A stretch of 42,633 bases of DNA from JAFGVL01 sp031553685 (GCA_031553685.1 JAVBLE010000031.1:1-42633); one strand, 5' to 3'; numbered from the stretch's first letter, positions 1-8,377 are shown. Notes: generated from the letters alone by a model not told the origin. A program made the numbers and translations.

Positions 1-124
1 GCTATTTCTCCACAACGATATCACTATTTTTTGTGTATCTAGACATCACAGCTCTTACCTCCTTCCGATTTATCAATAAAAATACAACTCTTGTGATTAA
101 TCGGTATTTTTTTTTTTGGTAAAG

Positions 125-235
125 GTACGAGACATCGCAAAGGATTTATTAATCAGGCTCCTGCGATTGCGGGTCAAGCCCGCAATGACGACACTTCTAT
201 TGCTTTTGTATTGTCTTTTAATTTTTGTCATGTAC
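125..235. repeat. Dispersed MITE-like repeat, copy 1
   Basis: A 111-bp stretch begins GTACGAGACATCGCA and ends GTCATGTAC. It carries an inner hairpin ATTGCGGG-tcaag-CCCGCAAT at 166-186. Its right part (about 184-235) is nearly identical to 37913-37964, sharing a long GACGACACTTC/ATTGCTTTTGTATTG stretch, so this is a dispersed repeat. It abuts the 3' end of recG. No gene was seen in 1-243. Confidence 0.7.
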
Positions 236-243
236 TAAGATGG

Positions 244-2340
244 TTAACTTATTATGCTCCAATTCATCCGGTTTTTTACCTTTTTCCGCAACTGATAATT
301 GAGTATTTTATTTTCCGGTTTTTCGAGGGTTGGGTCGGCGTTAAGTACTTGCATAGCTGTTTCGCGTGCAAGGGTAAGGATAGCCGAATCTGTCGATAAA
401 TTCGCTATTTTCAGGTCGAAAGGCATGCCGCTTTGCATGGTTCCATCCATATCGCCGGGACCACGCATTTGCAGGTCGGTTTCGGCAATTTCAAAACCGT
501 CGTTGGTGTGCACCATGGTTTCGAGGCGTTTGCGGGTTTCGACAGTTATTTTAAAGCCTGAAAGCAGAATGCAATAGGATTGTTCGGCACCGCGCCCGAC
601 GCGCCCACGCAATTGGTGAAGCTGTGCCAGTCCGAACCGTTCGGCGCTTTCGATCACCATCACCGAAGCGTTGGGTACATTTACGCCTACTTCAATCACC
701 GTTGTTGCAACCATTATTTGTGTTTCGCCCGAAACAAATTTTTTCATTTCATCGTCCTTTTCCTGTGGTTTCATTTTGCCGTGCACCATGCTTATTTTAT
801 ACATGGGCAAATGGTTTTTGAAATATTCATATCCTTCTTCCAAGTTTCTTAAATCTATTTTTTCGGATTCTTGTATCAATGGATAAACCACATATACTTG
901 CCGGCCTGCGTCAATTTGTTTACGGAGAAACCCGAGCATAGCTTCGCGTTTGTTGTCATAATAATGATAAGTTTGAATGGGTTTTCGTCCGGGTGGAAGT
1001 TCGTCGATAACCGACACTTCGAGGTCGCCATACACAGTCATGGCGAGCGTGCGCGGAATAGGCGTGGCAGTCATTACAAGGATATGCGGCGGGTGGTCGT
1101 TTTTATTCCACAGCTTGGCGCGTTGTGCTACGCCAAAGCGGTGTTGCTCATCAATCACCACCAATCCCAGATTATTGAAGACTACATTATCTTCGATCAA
1201 AGCGTGTGTTCCTATCAGAATGTGTAATTCGCCGGAACGAAGTTTTTCATCTATTTCAGTGCGAATGCTTTTCTTGGTCGATCCGGTGAGCAGGGCGACA
1301 TTTATTCCGATTTCATCGAGCATTTCACTTATTGTTTGGAAATGTTGTGTAGCCAAAATTTCGGTAGGTGCCATCAAGCTTGCCTGAAAACCATTGTCCA
1401 CTGCCATCAGCATTGCCATCAGTGCAACCAATGTTTTACCACTGCCTACATCACCTTGCAATAGACGGTTCATTTGCTTGCCACTGCCTACATCTTGTCG
1501 AATTTCGCGCAACACGCGCTTTTGTGCTCCGGTGAGTTCGAATGGCAAATATTTTTCGAAGAAAGTATGGAAAAAATACCCGATCTTGGAGAAAAGAAAT
1601 CCTTTATATTTTATTTCACGAAACTTGGATTGCCGTAGAATGCTGAGCTGGATATAAAACAGTTCCTCGAACTTTAACCGGAATTGTGCCTGCTTCAATA
1701 CTTCCATCTGCTGCGGGAAATGAACTGTATGAACAGCTTCGTGCAGAGGCATTAGTTTAAACTGGTCGATAAGCGATTGTGGCAACGATTCGGGAATGTG
1801 CCCATTTAAGTTTTGCAACGCAGTGTACATGATGTTGCGGATAGCTGCCGAATTGAGAAAATGTTTTTTCATTTTCTCTGATGTATTGTAATGCGCTTGC
1901 CAACCGATTGCGCGGTTTTCGTTTTCTGAGGTGGCAAATTCTATTTCGGGATGAACAAGGTTAAAAACACCGTTGAAAACGGAAGGTTTCCCGAAGACTA
2001 TATACACTGCATCTGTTTTCAATTTATCTTCGATATAGCGAATGCCTTTAAACCAAACGAGTTCTATTCGTCCCGTATTGTCGTAAAACCAGGCTGAAAC
2101 CCGTTGGTTGCGTCCTTCGCCCGTCTTGCGGATATCACGGATTTTACCTTTGAGCTGAATGTACGATAAATCGGTATTTACTTCATTGACAAAATAAAAG
2201 CGGCTGCGGTCAACATATTTGTAGGGATAATAAGACAACAAATCTTCGACCGAAACGATATCCAGTTCCGACTGCAACATATCTGCGCGCTTAGGACCCA
2301 CGCCGGGAAGATATTTTATTTCTGCCGATAAATCTAACAC
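244..2340 (-). CDS. recG: ATP-dependent DNA helicase RecG
   Basis: This is the branch-migrating helicase that remodels stalled replication forks and Holliday junctions. The N-terminal wedge/OB region is followed by a superfamily-2 helicase core. The core has Walker A GDVGSGKT (residues 296-303), DEQH box (397-400), motif III TATPIPRT (424-431) and a late RGRVGRG motif. The length of 698 aa is normal for the family. The start MLDLSAEIKYLPGVGPKRA fits the usual N-terminus, which places a helix-hairpin-helix-like LPGVGPKRA right after the start. It stands alone, separated by a terminator from the upstream Spy-like gene. No defects were seen. Confidence 0.97.
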   Translation of the reverse strand: MLDLSAEIKYLPGVGPKRADMLQSELDIVSVEDLLSYYPYKYVDRSRFYFVNEVNTDLSYIQLKGKIRDIRKTGEGRNQRVSAWFYDNTGRIELVWFKGIRYIEDKLKTDAVYIVFGKPSVFNGVFNLVHPEIEFATSENENRAIGWQAHYNTSEKMKKHFLNSAAIRNIMYTALQNLNGHIPESLPQSLIDQFKLMPLHEAVHTVHFPQQMEVLKQAQFRLKFEELFYIQLSILRQSKFREIKYKGFLFSKIGYFFHTFFEKYLPFELTGAQKRVLREIRQDVGSGKQMNRLLQGDVGSGKTLVALMAMLMAVDNGFQASLMAPTEILATQHFQTISEMLDEIGINVALLTGSTKKSIRTEIDEKLRSGELHILIGTHALIEDNVVFNNLGLVVIDEQHRFGVAQRAKLWNKNDHPPHILVMTATPIPRTLAMTVYGDLEVSVIDELPPGRKPIQTYHYYDNKREAMLGFLRKQIDAGRQVYVVYPLIQESEKIDLRNLEEGYEYFKNHLPMYKISMVHGKMKPQEKDDEMKKFVSGETQIMVATTVIEVGVNVPNASVMVIESAERFGLAQLHQLRGRVGRGAEQSYCILLSGFKITVETRKRLETMVHTNDGFEIAETDLQMRGPGDMDGTMQSGMPFDLKIANLSTDSAILTLARETAMQVLNADPTLEKPENKILNYQLRKKVKNRMNWSIIS

Positions 2341-2380
2341 AATACAAAGTAACGATAAAAATTTATTTCTTGAAAACGAA

Positions 2381-2410
2381 AAAAGCTCCGACCCGAAAGT
2401 TGGAGCTTTT
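2381..2410 (-). terminator. Intrinsic terminator of the Spy-like gene
   Basis: The stem AAAAGCTCC(G)AC / GTTGGAGCTTTT has one G-T wobble and is followed on the minus strand by a T-rich run. It lies 25 bp past the stop codon of the Spy-like gene and before recG. Confidence 0.8.
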
Positions 2411-2434
2411 CAAAACAAAAAAACGATACATTAT

Positions 2435-2911
2435 TTATTTTGCGGGAGCATTTGCATCAGCAGGTTTCATTCTTTTTTGCTTAGTCTGCTTTTTCATTTT
2501 ATCCTTCATCTCTTTCTTGCCTTCTTGATATTTGGTATATTGATCGGCAGTTAATACCGTTTTCAGTTCAGCGTCTTTTTTCTCTTGCCCAGCTTTCATT
2601 GCTTCCATTTTTTGTTTACGGGCTTCTTGTGCTTTTTTAAATTCTTCTTCGTTTTGTTTGGCGTACTTCAAGTTGATTTCTTGCACCGATTTTGCTTGTG
2701 CATCGGTCAATTGAAGTTTCTCTTTCATTTTGTCGGTTTGTTTTTGGGCACGCTCTTCGGCAGTTGGTCTCTGCTTTTGCGCAGTTTGTTCAGTACTTGC
2801 AGGTTGCTTTTGCTCTTTTTGCGCTTTCTTTTGTGCATTGGCAACTCCTGTAAACAGGCATCCGATAGTAACTAACGAGATAATAACTCGTTTCAAATTC
2901 ATTGCATTCAT
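2435..2911 (-). CDS. Spy/DUF4890-like small periplasmic protein
   Basis: This is a 158-aa exported protein. The signal peptide ends near VANAQ. The rest is very rich in Lys, Gln and Glu and predicted to be all helical. A central segment (KEKLQLTDAQAKSVQEIN, then LKTVLTADQYTKYQEGK) has the 'LxLTxxQ...I' and 'L...Q...' spacing of Spy/CpxP-like or DUF4890 proteins of Bacteroidota, which are thought to be periplasmic chaperone-like or stress proteins. A second Met at residue 4 is an alternative start. The gene is monocistronic, with its own terminator. The role is inferred from family resemblance only. Confidence 0.75.
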   Translation of the reverse strand: MNAMNLKRVIISLVTIGCLFTGVANAQKKAQKEQKQPASTEQTAQKQRPTAEERAQKQTDKMKEKLQLTDAQAKSVQEINLKYAKQNEEEFKKAQEARKQKMEAMKAGQEKKDAELKTVLTADQYTKYQEGKKEMKDKMKKQTKQKRMKPADANAPAK

Positions 2912-3102
2912 AATTGTAAAAATTTAATTGGTTTATTAATCTGAAAATACAACTTTCAATTATTGTGCCAAATTAATAACAAATTGAATTTTAATGTATT
3001 AAAACAAAAAGAGGTTGTCTAAAAATAGAAATTGAGATAGTTTCTGGTTGTTTAGTTTGTGGTAAAATTCTTGGACAGTTAAACTAAAGCAGAATATATG
3101 AT

Positions 3103-3230
3103 TATAGGCATAGAACATAGGTTGTATACTATTCAAATTATTGCCACATAATAAAGAAAAACAGTTACAACTTTGTCATAACTGCTTAATTTTCTTATTG
3201 TAGCGAGAGGCGGACCCGAACCGCCGACCT
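3103..3230. repeat. Distal copy of the tRNA-Met/GIY-YIG direct repeat
   Basis: This 128-bp copy is identical to 3489-3617 except for one base in an A-run. It contains, on the minus strand, the 3' third of a tRNA, the 83-nt spacer and the first codons (ATG TTC TAT GCC TAT) of a GIY-YIG gene that then goes out of register with the family. It therefore ends in a truncated GIY-YIG start. The intergenic region 2912-3252 holds nothing else recognisable. Confidence 0.9.
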
Positions 3231-3271
3231 TCCCGATATATATCGGGACGCTCTATCCAACTGAGTTGCTA
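3201..3271 (-). pseudogene. tRNA remnant with palindromic anticodon arm
   Basis: The minus strand has a D-arm-like CTCAGTTGGATAGAGCG and a T-arm plus 3' acceptor strand identical to the neighbouring tRNA-Met. The anticodon arm is replaced by an 18-nt perfect palindrome (TCCCGA TATATA TCGGGA), one base longer than the normal 17-nt arm. No matching 5' acceptor strand is visible. It is judged non-functional. The GIY-YIG stop codon lies in its D-loop. Confidence 0.75.
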
Positions 3272-3504
3272 ATCAAATCTTCTATATATTTTCTGCTTTT
3301 CATCCGTTTTATTTGCAATTCCCGTTTTAGTGCTTCACTCTTTTGACAAAATTGTTCAGTATAAACAATTTTCCAAGGTTTTCCATGTTTGGTCGAAGGT
3401 GTTGCCCCGGCATTGTGTCTTTCAAGACGAGTTTGTACATTTTCTGTAGATCCGATATAAAATCGGTTAGTAGATTCGCTGTAAAGGATATAGGCATAGA
3501 ACAT
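3253..3504 (-). CDS. GIY-YIG endonuclease domain protein
   Basis: This is an 83-aa single-domain GIY-YIG protein of the UvrC/URI N-terminal fold. The motif is YAYILYS...RFYIGST (residues 3-20), followed by the conserved Arg in RLERHN and the Glu in SEALKREL. The start is set at MFYAY. A longer reading frame runs back into tRNA-Met, and its extra residues are tRNA sequence (GGSGPPLAT-type), not protein. The gene begins inside repeat copy 3489-3617 and its last codons (NSVG, stop) are read from the D-arm of the tRNA remnant. Small GIY-YIG genes beside tRNAs are common in Bacteroidota. The substrate is unknown; DNA cleavage is inferred from the family. Confidence 0.9.
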   Translation of the reverse strand: MFYAYILYSESTNRFYIGSTENVQTRLERHNAGATPSTKHGKPWKIVYTEQFCQKSEALKRELQIKRMKSRKYIEDLISNSVG

Positions 3505-3617
3505 AGGTTGTATACTATTCAAATTATTGCCACATAATAAAGAAAAAACAGTTACAACTTTGTCATAACTGCTTAATTTTCTTATTGTAGCGAGAGGCGG
3601 ACCCGAACCGCCGACCT
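3489..3617. repeat. Proximal copy of the tRNA-Met/GIY-YIG direct repeat
   Basis: This 129-bp copy matches 3103-3230 with one A inserted. It includes the 3' end of the intact tRNA-Met, the spacer and the first 16 bases of the GIY-YIG gene. The period between copies is 386 bp. Confidence 0.9.
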
Positions 3618-3661
3618 CATGATTATGAATCATGCGCTCTAACCAGCTGAGCTACCTCGCC
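3588..3661 (-). tRNA. tRNA-Met (anticodon CAT)
   Basis: A complete 74-nt cloverleaf. The acceptor is GGCGAGG/TCTCGCT (7 bp with two G-T pairs), then the D-arm GCTC...GAGC, anticodon arm CATGA-TTCATAA-TCATG (CAT), T-arm GGCGG-TTCGGGT-CCGCC and discriminator A. No CCA is encoded, which is usual in Bacteroidota. It is most like the elongator Met tRNA. A lysidine-modified Ile2 tRNA cannot be excluded, since it also carries CAT. Confidence 0.92.
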
Positions 3662-3679
3662 ATTCCGGTTTTGCGAGTG

Positions 3680-3711
3680 CAAAGATAAAGTAAATTTTTA
3701 TGCGTGGCAAA
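3680..3711 (-). promoter_or_regulatory. Promoter of tRNA-Met
   Basis: On the minus strand, TTTG (3711-3708), 20 bases, then TATCTTTG (3687-3680) match the Bacteroidota -33/-7 pattern TTTG...TAnnTTTG. It lies 18 bp upstream of the mature 5' end. The promoter of tRNA-Arg has almost the same layout. Confidence 0.8.
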
Positions 3712-3974
3712 TAAAAATAAGAGATATTTACCGCTCTAATTTGTTCAAACCTCATAAGTCTATACAAAATACAATTGAAGCCTTAGAGCTCGACCCTGAA
3801 AGGTTTTAGTATCTGCTGCTTTTTGTGTATGATTATTTGTATGGCACATGTGTAAAAGGAATGTTTATACGATTTCTCCATTATGTTTCCTTAAGTTGAC
3901 GACATTGGTGCCCCTACGCAACAGAAATGAAGACGCGGCGGGGGACGCACCCTAATGATTTTTATTGTTTTTTG
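3712..3974. other. Intergenic region, no gene seen
   Basis: No reading frame of gene-like composition, no strong hairpin and no known repeat was recognised between the tRNA-Met promoter and the prfC promoter. A short GC-rich patch around 3909-3952 (GCCCCTACG...GACGCGGCGGGGGACGC) looks like a worn remnant of the GTAGGGGC repeat family. Confidence 0.5.
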
Positions 3975-4009
3975 TTTGTTTTATCTCTCTCAATTTTTGA
4001 CTACTTTTG
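3975..4009 (+). promoter_or_regulatory. Probable prfC promoter
   Basis: TACTTTTG at 4002-4009 is a perfect TAnnTTTG -7 element. TTTG at 3975-3978 is the nearest -33 element, with a 23-base spacer, which is a little long. Transcription would start near 4016, about 23 bases before the ATG. Confidence 0.5.
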
Positions 4010-4038
4010 CAACCTGAATTTTTGAACGAAAACAAGAA

Positions 4039-5619
4039 ATGGGTTTACACGACGAAATACAACGCCGGCGCACTTTTGCCATTATTGCACACCCCGATGC
4101 GGGTAAAACTACCCTGACCGAGAAATTGCTCCTTTTTGGAGGGGCGATACATGTGGCAGGCGCTGTGAAATCGAATAAAATTAAAAAGTCGGCTACTTCG
4201 GACTGGATGGAGATTGAGAAACAACGCGGTATTTCGGTGGCTACTTCGGTGATGGGCTTTGATTACAAGGATTACAAAATAAATATTTTGGATACACCCG
4301 GTCACCAGGACTTTGCCGAGGATACTTACCGTACGCTTACCGCAGTAGATAGTGTTGTGATTGCTGTCGATGTGGCGAAGGGTGTGGAGCCGCAAACCCG
4401 CAAGCTGATGGAAGTGTGCCGCATGCGCAACACGCCGGTTATCATTTTTGTGAATAAATTAGACCGCGATGGGAAGAACCCGTTCGACCTGCTGGACGAA
4501 CTGGAAGAGGAACTCAAAATCAATGTGCGTCCGCTCACTTGGCCTATCAATGGCGGACAAAACCTCAAAGGCGTGTATAATATTTTTGAACAAAAACTGG
4601 ATTTATATACACCCAATAAGCAAACAATTAGCGAATCTGTCGAATTTACCGACATCAATAATCCTGAACTGGAAAAAATTATTGGCGACCGCGACGCCGC
4701 CCAACTCCGCGAAGATATGGAGTTGATTAACGGCGTGTACGACCCATTCGATACCAAACCGTATTTGGAAGGGAAATTAGCGCCCGTGTTTTTTGGTTCG
4801 GCGTTGAATACTTTCGGGGTAAAGGAATTGTTGGATTGCTTTGTGCAGATAGCCCCATGTCCGCGCCCTACGCAAACGGTAGAGCGACAAGTGCAGCCTG
4901 ACGAAGAAGCGTTTTCGGGCTTTATCTTCAAAATACATGCGAATATGGACCCGAACCACCGGAGCTGTATTGCTTTTGTGAAGATATGCTCGGGTAAGTT
5001 TGAGCGCAATGTGAACTACAAACATGTGCGCCACAACAAGATGATGAAGTTTTCGAGCCCGACGGCATTTATGGCGCAAAAGAAAGAAACCGTTGATGAG
5101 GCTTTTGCCGGTGATATTGTCGGACTGCCCGATAATGGTGGAACATTCAAAATTGGCGATACGCTTACAGGCGGTGAAAACTTGCATTTCAAAGGCATTC
5201 CAAGCTTCTCGCCCGAAATGTTTATGTATATCGAAAACGCCGACCCGATGAAAGCCAAACAGCTTGAAAAAGGTATTAATCAGTTGATGGACGAGGGGGT
5301 AGCGCAATTATTTGTCAATCAGTTTAATGGTCGGAAGATTATCGGAACTGTGGGGCAACTGCAATTTGAGGTAATACAATATCGTTTGGAGCACGAATAC
5401 AACGCACTTTGCCGGTGGGAACCGATTTCGCTTTACAAAGCCTGCTGGATAGAAAGCGATGATAAAGCAGAACTCGAAAATTTCAAGAAGCGAAAATTCC
5501 AATATATGGCACTAGATAAAGAAGGGCGCGATGTTTTCCTTGCTGACAGTGGTTATGTATTACAAATGGCGCAAAACGATTTCCCAAAAATCAAGTTCCA
5601 TTTTTCTTCTGAATTTTAA
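4039..5619 (+). CDS. prfC: Peptide chain release factor 3
   Basis: RF3 is the translational GTPase that removes RF1/RF2 from the ribosome after termination. The G domain carries AHPDAGKTT (residues 18-25), the switch I region with KQRGISV (61-67), DTPGH (85-89) and NKLD (139-142). Beta-barrel domain II and the C-terminal RF3 domain follow, with the typical ...GTVGQLQFEV... stretch. The length of 526 aa is normal. The start follows the promoter by a short leader and no upstream in-frame alternative exists. A thioesterase gene follows after 11 bp on the same strand. Confidence 0.97.
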   Translation: MGLHDEIQRRRTFAIIAHPDAGKTTLTEKLLLFGGAIHVAGAVKSNKIKKSATSDWMEIEKQRGISVATSVMGFDYKDYKINILDTPGHQDFAEDTYRTLTAVDSVVIAVDVAKGVEPQTRKLMEVCRMRNTPVIIFVNKLDRDGKNPFDLLDELEEELKINVRPLTWPINGGQNLKGVYNIFEQKLDLYTPNKQTISESVEFTDINNPELEKIIGDRDAAQLREDMELINGVYDPFDTKPYLEGKLAPVFFGSALNTFGVKELLDCFVQIAPCPRPTQTVERQVQPDEEAFSGFIFKIHANMDPNHRSCIAFVKICSGKFERNVNYKHVRHNKMMKFSSPTAFMAQKKETVDEAFAGDIVGLPDNGGTFKIGDTLTGGENLHFKGIPSFSPEMFMYIENADPMKAKQLEKGINQLMDEGVAQLFVNQFNGRKIIGTVGQLQFEVIQYRLEHEYNALCRWEPISLYKACWIESDDKAELENFKKRKFQYMALDKEGRDVFLADSGYVLQMAQNDFPKIKFHFSSEF

Positions 5620-5630
5620 ATCTCCCAAAT

Positions 5631-6005
5631 ATGAATATCGGACAAACTTACACAAAAACAATCACCACACAAGACAAAGACTCAGCGCGTGCGCTTGGTT
5701 CGGGTGGATTAGATGTATTTGGCACGCCGGCTATGATAGCCTTAATGGAAAATGTAGCGTTGGAAATGGTTCGTCCATCTTTACCCGAAGGTTCGGATAC
5801 GGTTGGAATAGAAATTAATGCGAAACATTTAAAAGCCTCACCCATTGGTGCAACTATTACATGCAAAGCGACTATAACTGCTATTGACGGACGAAAGATA
5901 AGCTATAAAATAGAAGCACATGATGGCAACGGTCAACTTATTGGCACTGCAACGCATGACCGCTTTGTTATTGATATGGAAAAGTTTATGAGTAAGCTTT
6001 CTTAA
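5631..6005 (+). CDS. Hotdog-fold thioesterase, FlK-like
   Basis: A 124-aa single hotdog-domain protein. Thr32, Glu40 and His66 (in FGTPAM, LMENVA and AKHLKASPIG) have spacings of 8 and 26. These equal the spacing of the catalytic Thr42-Glu50-His76 of fluoroacetyl-CoA thioesterase FlK as I remember it. Bacterial homologues of this group are annotated as general acyl-CoA thioesterases. Fluoroacetate resistance should not be assumed. It starts 11 bp after prfC and is probably co-transcribed, ending at a bidirectional terminator. Confidence 0.85.
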   Translation: MNIGQTYTKTITTQDKDSARALGSGGLDVFGTPAMIALMENVALEMVRPSLPEGSDTVGIEINAKHLKASPIGATITCKATITAIDGRKISYKIEAHDGNGQLIGTATHDRFVIDMEKFMSKLS

Positions 6006-6033
6006 TTGAAAACAGAAAAGAAAGATTTAAATA

Positions 6034-6069
6034 AAAATCCTTGTAGAAAATAGTTTCTACAAGGATTTT
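6034..6069. terminator. Bidirectional terminator
   Basis: A perfect 16-bp stem AAAATCCTTGTAGAAA / TTTCTACAAGGATTTT with loop ATAG. T-rich sequence follows on both strands. It lies between the convergent thioesterase and outer-membrane protein genes. Confidence 0.9.
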
Positions 6070-6106
6070 GTCTTTATTCTTTTGTCTATTTATCTTTGCT
6101 CTACGC

Positions 6107-7126
6107 TTACCATTGATAATTCAAATTCAACATAAATTGCGAGCGTTTGCCAAAAGTACCCAATTCGCAACGCACTTGCCAATGTTTATTATGCTGATAT
6201 TGAGCCCCTAAAATCATATTCCACTTGCCCGCAATCTCTTTGTCCAGTTCATAATGCACAGTCGAAGTTTCCAGTTTATCAATGCCTTCATCAACCAATT
6301 GTTCCAAAGCCTTTTTCTCAACCGGTTTTAATGTCGGGTCGTTGTCAATTTTATTATTTGCCTTGTCTTTAATAGATTGTGCCTGATCAGCACTCATCAC
6401 ATCCGACATACTTATAGAACCCTTCGTTTGGCTCGAAAGCGTTTGGAAAAAAGCTCCTACCCAAACACCCAAGTTCCTGTCCGGATGAGTAGTCGAAACA
6501 AAAGTATGACCAATCCGCGTGTCAAAATTATATGCCGGCACCGGTTTGTCGAGCGCCTCGAGCCAAGCCCAAGCCGTATTTCCATCCACAGTTATAAAAA
6601 ATGGACCTAATCCACCCGCAAGCGTAAGTCCAAAACCTGCGCTACGCAATGAAAAATCTTGTGTAGTAGTAAATACAACCGGCTCAACAACAGGTACTTC
6701 CACATGCGATGTCCCTGCGCCAATAATACCATACACATTCAGAAACGGCAACACCCACATATTAGGACGAGCTGTAAACACATTCGTCGTATTCACCACC
6801 TCGCCATATTGCAGCACTCCGCTCAAATCAATCGGCTCCTGATCATTAAATCCAATCGAAGTATTTGTAATATTAATATCCTGTCGCAAGTACATGTAAA
6901 TAGCGCTAATCCCATACGGAAGGGGAATATCGTACCCCTTTTTATACGCATTTTTAGCCATCAGAGGAAATGTGCGATCATAATTCATCGCCTTCAGACT
7001 ATCTGCATAGTGCTTGTGGAAAGGATTCATCTGTTTGTCAATCCCTTCTTGGGCAAATAACTCATAACTTACCAGCAGTAAAGCTGCGAAAACCAATGCT
7101 TTTACAAAAGTATTCTTTAAAATCAT
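6107..7126 (-). CDS. Outer-membrane beta-barrel protein, unknown function
   Basis: This 339-aa protein starts with a signal peptide (cleavage after ELFAQ). Alternating hydrophobic/polar strands follow (for example GFGLTLAGGLGPFFITVDGN), and the C-terminus SQFMLNLNYQW is an aromatic-ending final beta strand typical of outer-membrane barrels. A helical polar insert (residues about 245-290, rich in Asp, Lys and Glu) would sit in a loop or plug. The family was not recognised. It follows the FtsX-like permease gene by 81 bp on the same strand but seems to have its own -7 element. Confidence 0.7.
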   Translation of the reverse strand: MILKNTFVKALVFAALLLVSYELFAQEGIDKQMNPFHKHYADSLKAMNYDRTFPLMAKNAYKKGYDIPLPYGISAIYMYLRQDINITNTSIGFNDQEPIDLSGVLQYGEVVNTTNVFTARPNMWVLPFLNVYGIIGAGTSHVEVPVVEPVVFTTTQDFSLRSAGFGLTLAGGLGPFFITVDGNTAWAWLEALDKPVPAYNFDTRIGHTFVSTTHPDRNLGVWVGAFFQTLSSQTKGSISMSDVMSADQAQSIKDKANNKIDNDPTLKPVEKKALEQLVDEGIDKLETSTVHYELDKEIAGKWNMILGAQYQHNKHWQVRCELGTFGKRSQFMLNLNYQW

Positions 7127-7151
7127 AACATTATCAAATTAAATTTTTTGG

Positions 7152-7159
7152 CAAATATA
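7152..7159 (-). promoter_or_regulatory. -7 promoter element of the outer-membrane protein gene
   Basis: The minus strand reads TATATTTG, a perfect TAnnTTTG, 25 bp upstream of the ATG. No clear TTTG -33 element is seen; the expected place is a T-run. Confidence 0.5.
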
Positions 7160-7207
7160 AATATATTTTCGGTAAAAAAATACTTATTTGAAGTTTTAGT
7201 GATAATT

Positions 7208-8377
7208 TTATTGCAATTTCCCCTTCAAAGCATCCGTAGGCTTCATTTTCGAAATTCTCCGCGTTGGAAAATAACTCACAATCGTTGAAGAAATCACCAC
7301 CAGCACAATCGTCGAAACAATTAAACCAAGGCTATAAGTCGGTACCAGTTTTTCGGCAATGGCAAGCCCTGTCGAGTCGGTTATTTGCGGCATTGGGAGT
7401 CCTACTTTGTGCAGCCACGCCAGCAGTGGAATGCCATAAACCGCCGCCAACACAAGCGAAAACACACTATGTAAAGCCCCTTCGATAGTAAAAATCCGCA
7501 CCACCTGCCAGCGCGTCATACCAAGCGCAATATAAGTACCAATCTCCCGCTGCCGCCTGAAAACAGACAACACCTGCGAGTCAAAAATAGCCAGCAGCGC
7601 AATCGAAAGCAGCAGCAAATAGATAATCCGTGCGCTGTTTCGCTTATATTTAATCACATCATCAATATCTTTCAACAAAAATTCATCATCTTTAAACTCC
7701 CATTTATTCAATCTCTCAATCGTTGTATTATTGCCTCTGACAAGCAAAGTGGCCTCATTTGGCATAGCCGTCATTTCCTGCAGCATAGCAAGCGGTATCC
7801 AGATTTGTGCATTATCCACTGCCGGCACATTGGTTTTAAATATCTTGGCAATGCGCACTTCGCGGGCATCAAAAGTACCGTTCCGATCGCGCCAACGCAC
7901 TAACAATACATCATTTTCTTTCAGGTTGCACGATTCCGCCATGCGCCGCCCAATGATTGCCGGAATACCATTGTCTGAGCTTTTCAAAGCTTCGGTAGGC
8001 AGTTGCAAAGTTTCTTGGTCGGGGTCAATCCCTTTGAGCAAAGTGCTCTCCACGCGTCCTTGCGGGTAGGCAGTGGCTTGCGTGATAAGCACCGGAACTA
8101 ATTGTTTTTGCGCAACCAATCGCTGCGCCTCTGCCGAAAGCGGCGTATGAGCATCTTGCAGCGAGTATGGGTCGTAAGGATCATAGCCCGGTGTCCAAAA
8201 CTGTCCTGAAGCAATTTCCCACGCTTGCGTGTCGTTGCGCGCCTGCTCGTTCCATCCATCCAAAATTCCATTATAAAACAGAATAAAGATAAAGGCAAAC
8301 GACAGCACAAATACATTGAGCCAAGTGCGCAAACCCGCGCCCAATAAGTTTCGTATGGCAAGTTTTATTTCTAACAT
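7208..8377 (-). CDS. FtsX/LolCE-family ABC transporter permease
   Basis: This 389-aa permease has the FtsX layout: an N-terminal membrane helix (about 16-36, VFVLSFAFIFILFYNGIL), a large periplasmic MacB-PCD-like domain (about 40-250), and three C-terminal helices starting near ARIIYLLLLSIALLAIFDSQ. The cytoplasmic EIGTYIALGMTRWQVVRIF segment is the typical coupling region. Such permeases extract lipoproteins or export peptides and use mechanotransmission rather than import. It lies 19 bp downstream of its ATPase gene. Which member (Lol, MacB-like or another) cannot be told from sequence alone. Confidence 0.9.
   Translation of the reverse strand: MLEIKLAIRNLLGAGLRTWLNVFVLSFAFIFILFYNGILDGWNEQARNDTQAWEIASGQFWTPGYDPYDPYSLQDAHTPLSAEAQRLVAQKQLVPVLITQATAYPQGRVESTLLKGIDPDQETLQLPTEALKSSDNGIPAIIGRRMAESCNLKENDVLLVRWRDRNGTFDAREVRIAKIFKTNVPAVDNAQIWIPLAMLQEMTAMPNEATLLVRGNNTTIERLNKWEFKDDEFLLKDIDDVIKYKRNSARIIYLLLLSIALLAIFDSQVLSVFRRQREIGTYIALGMTRWQVVRIFTIEGALHSVFSLVLAAVYGIPLLAWLHKVGLPMPQITDSTGLAIAEKLVPTYSLGLIVSTIVLVVISSTIVSYFPTRRISKMKPTDALKGKLQ

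Noticed and set aside
3201..3271. Functional second tRNA
   Set aside because: The anticodon arm has 18 instead of 17 bases and is a palindrome, and no 5' acceptor strand pairs with the 3' strand.
3253..3633. 126-aa GIY-YIG protein starting MIHNHEVGG
   Set aside because: The first 43 codons are antisense-free tRNA-Met sequence and spacer; the family starts at MFYAY (3504).
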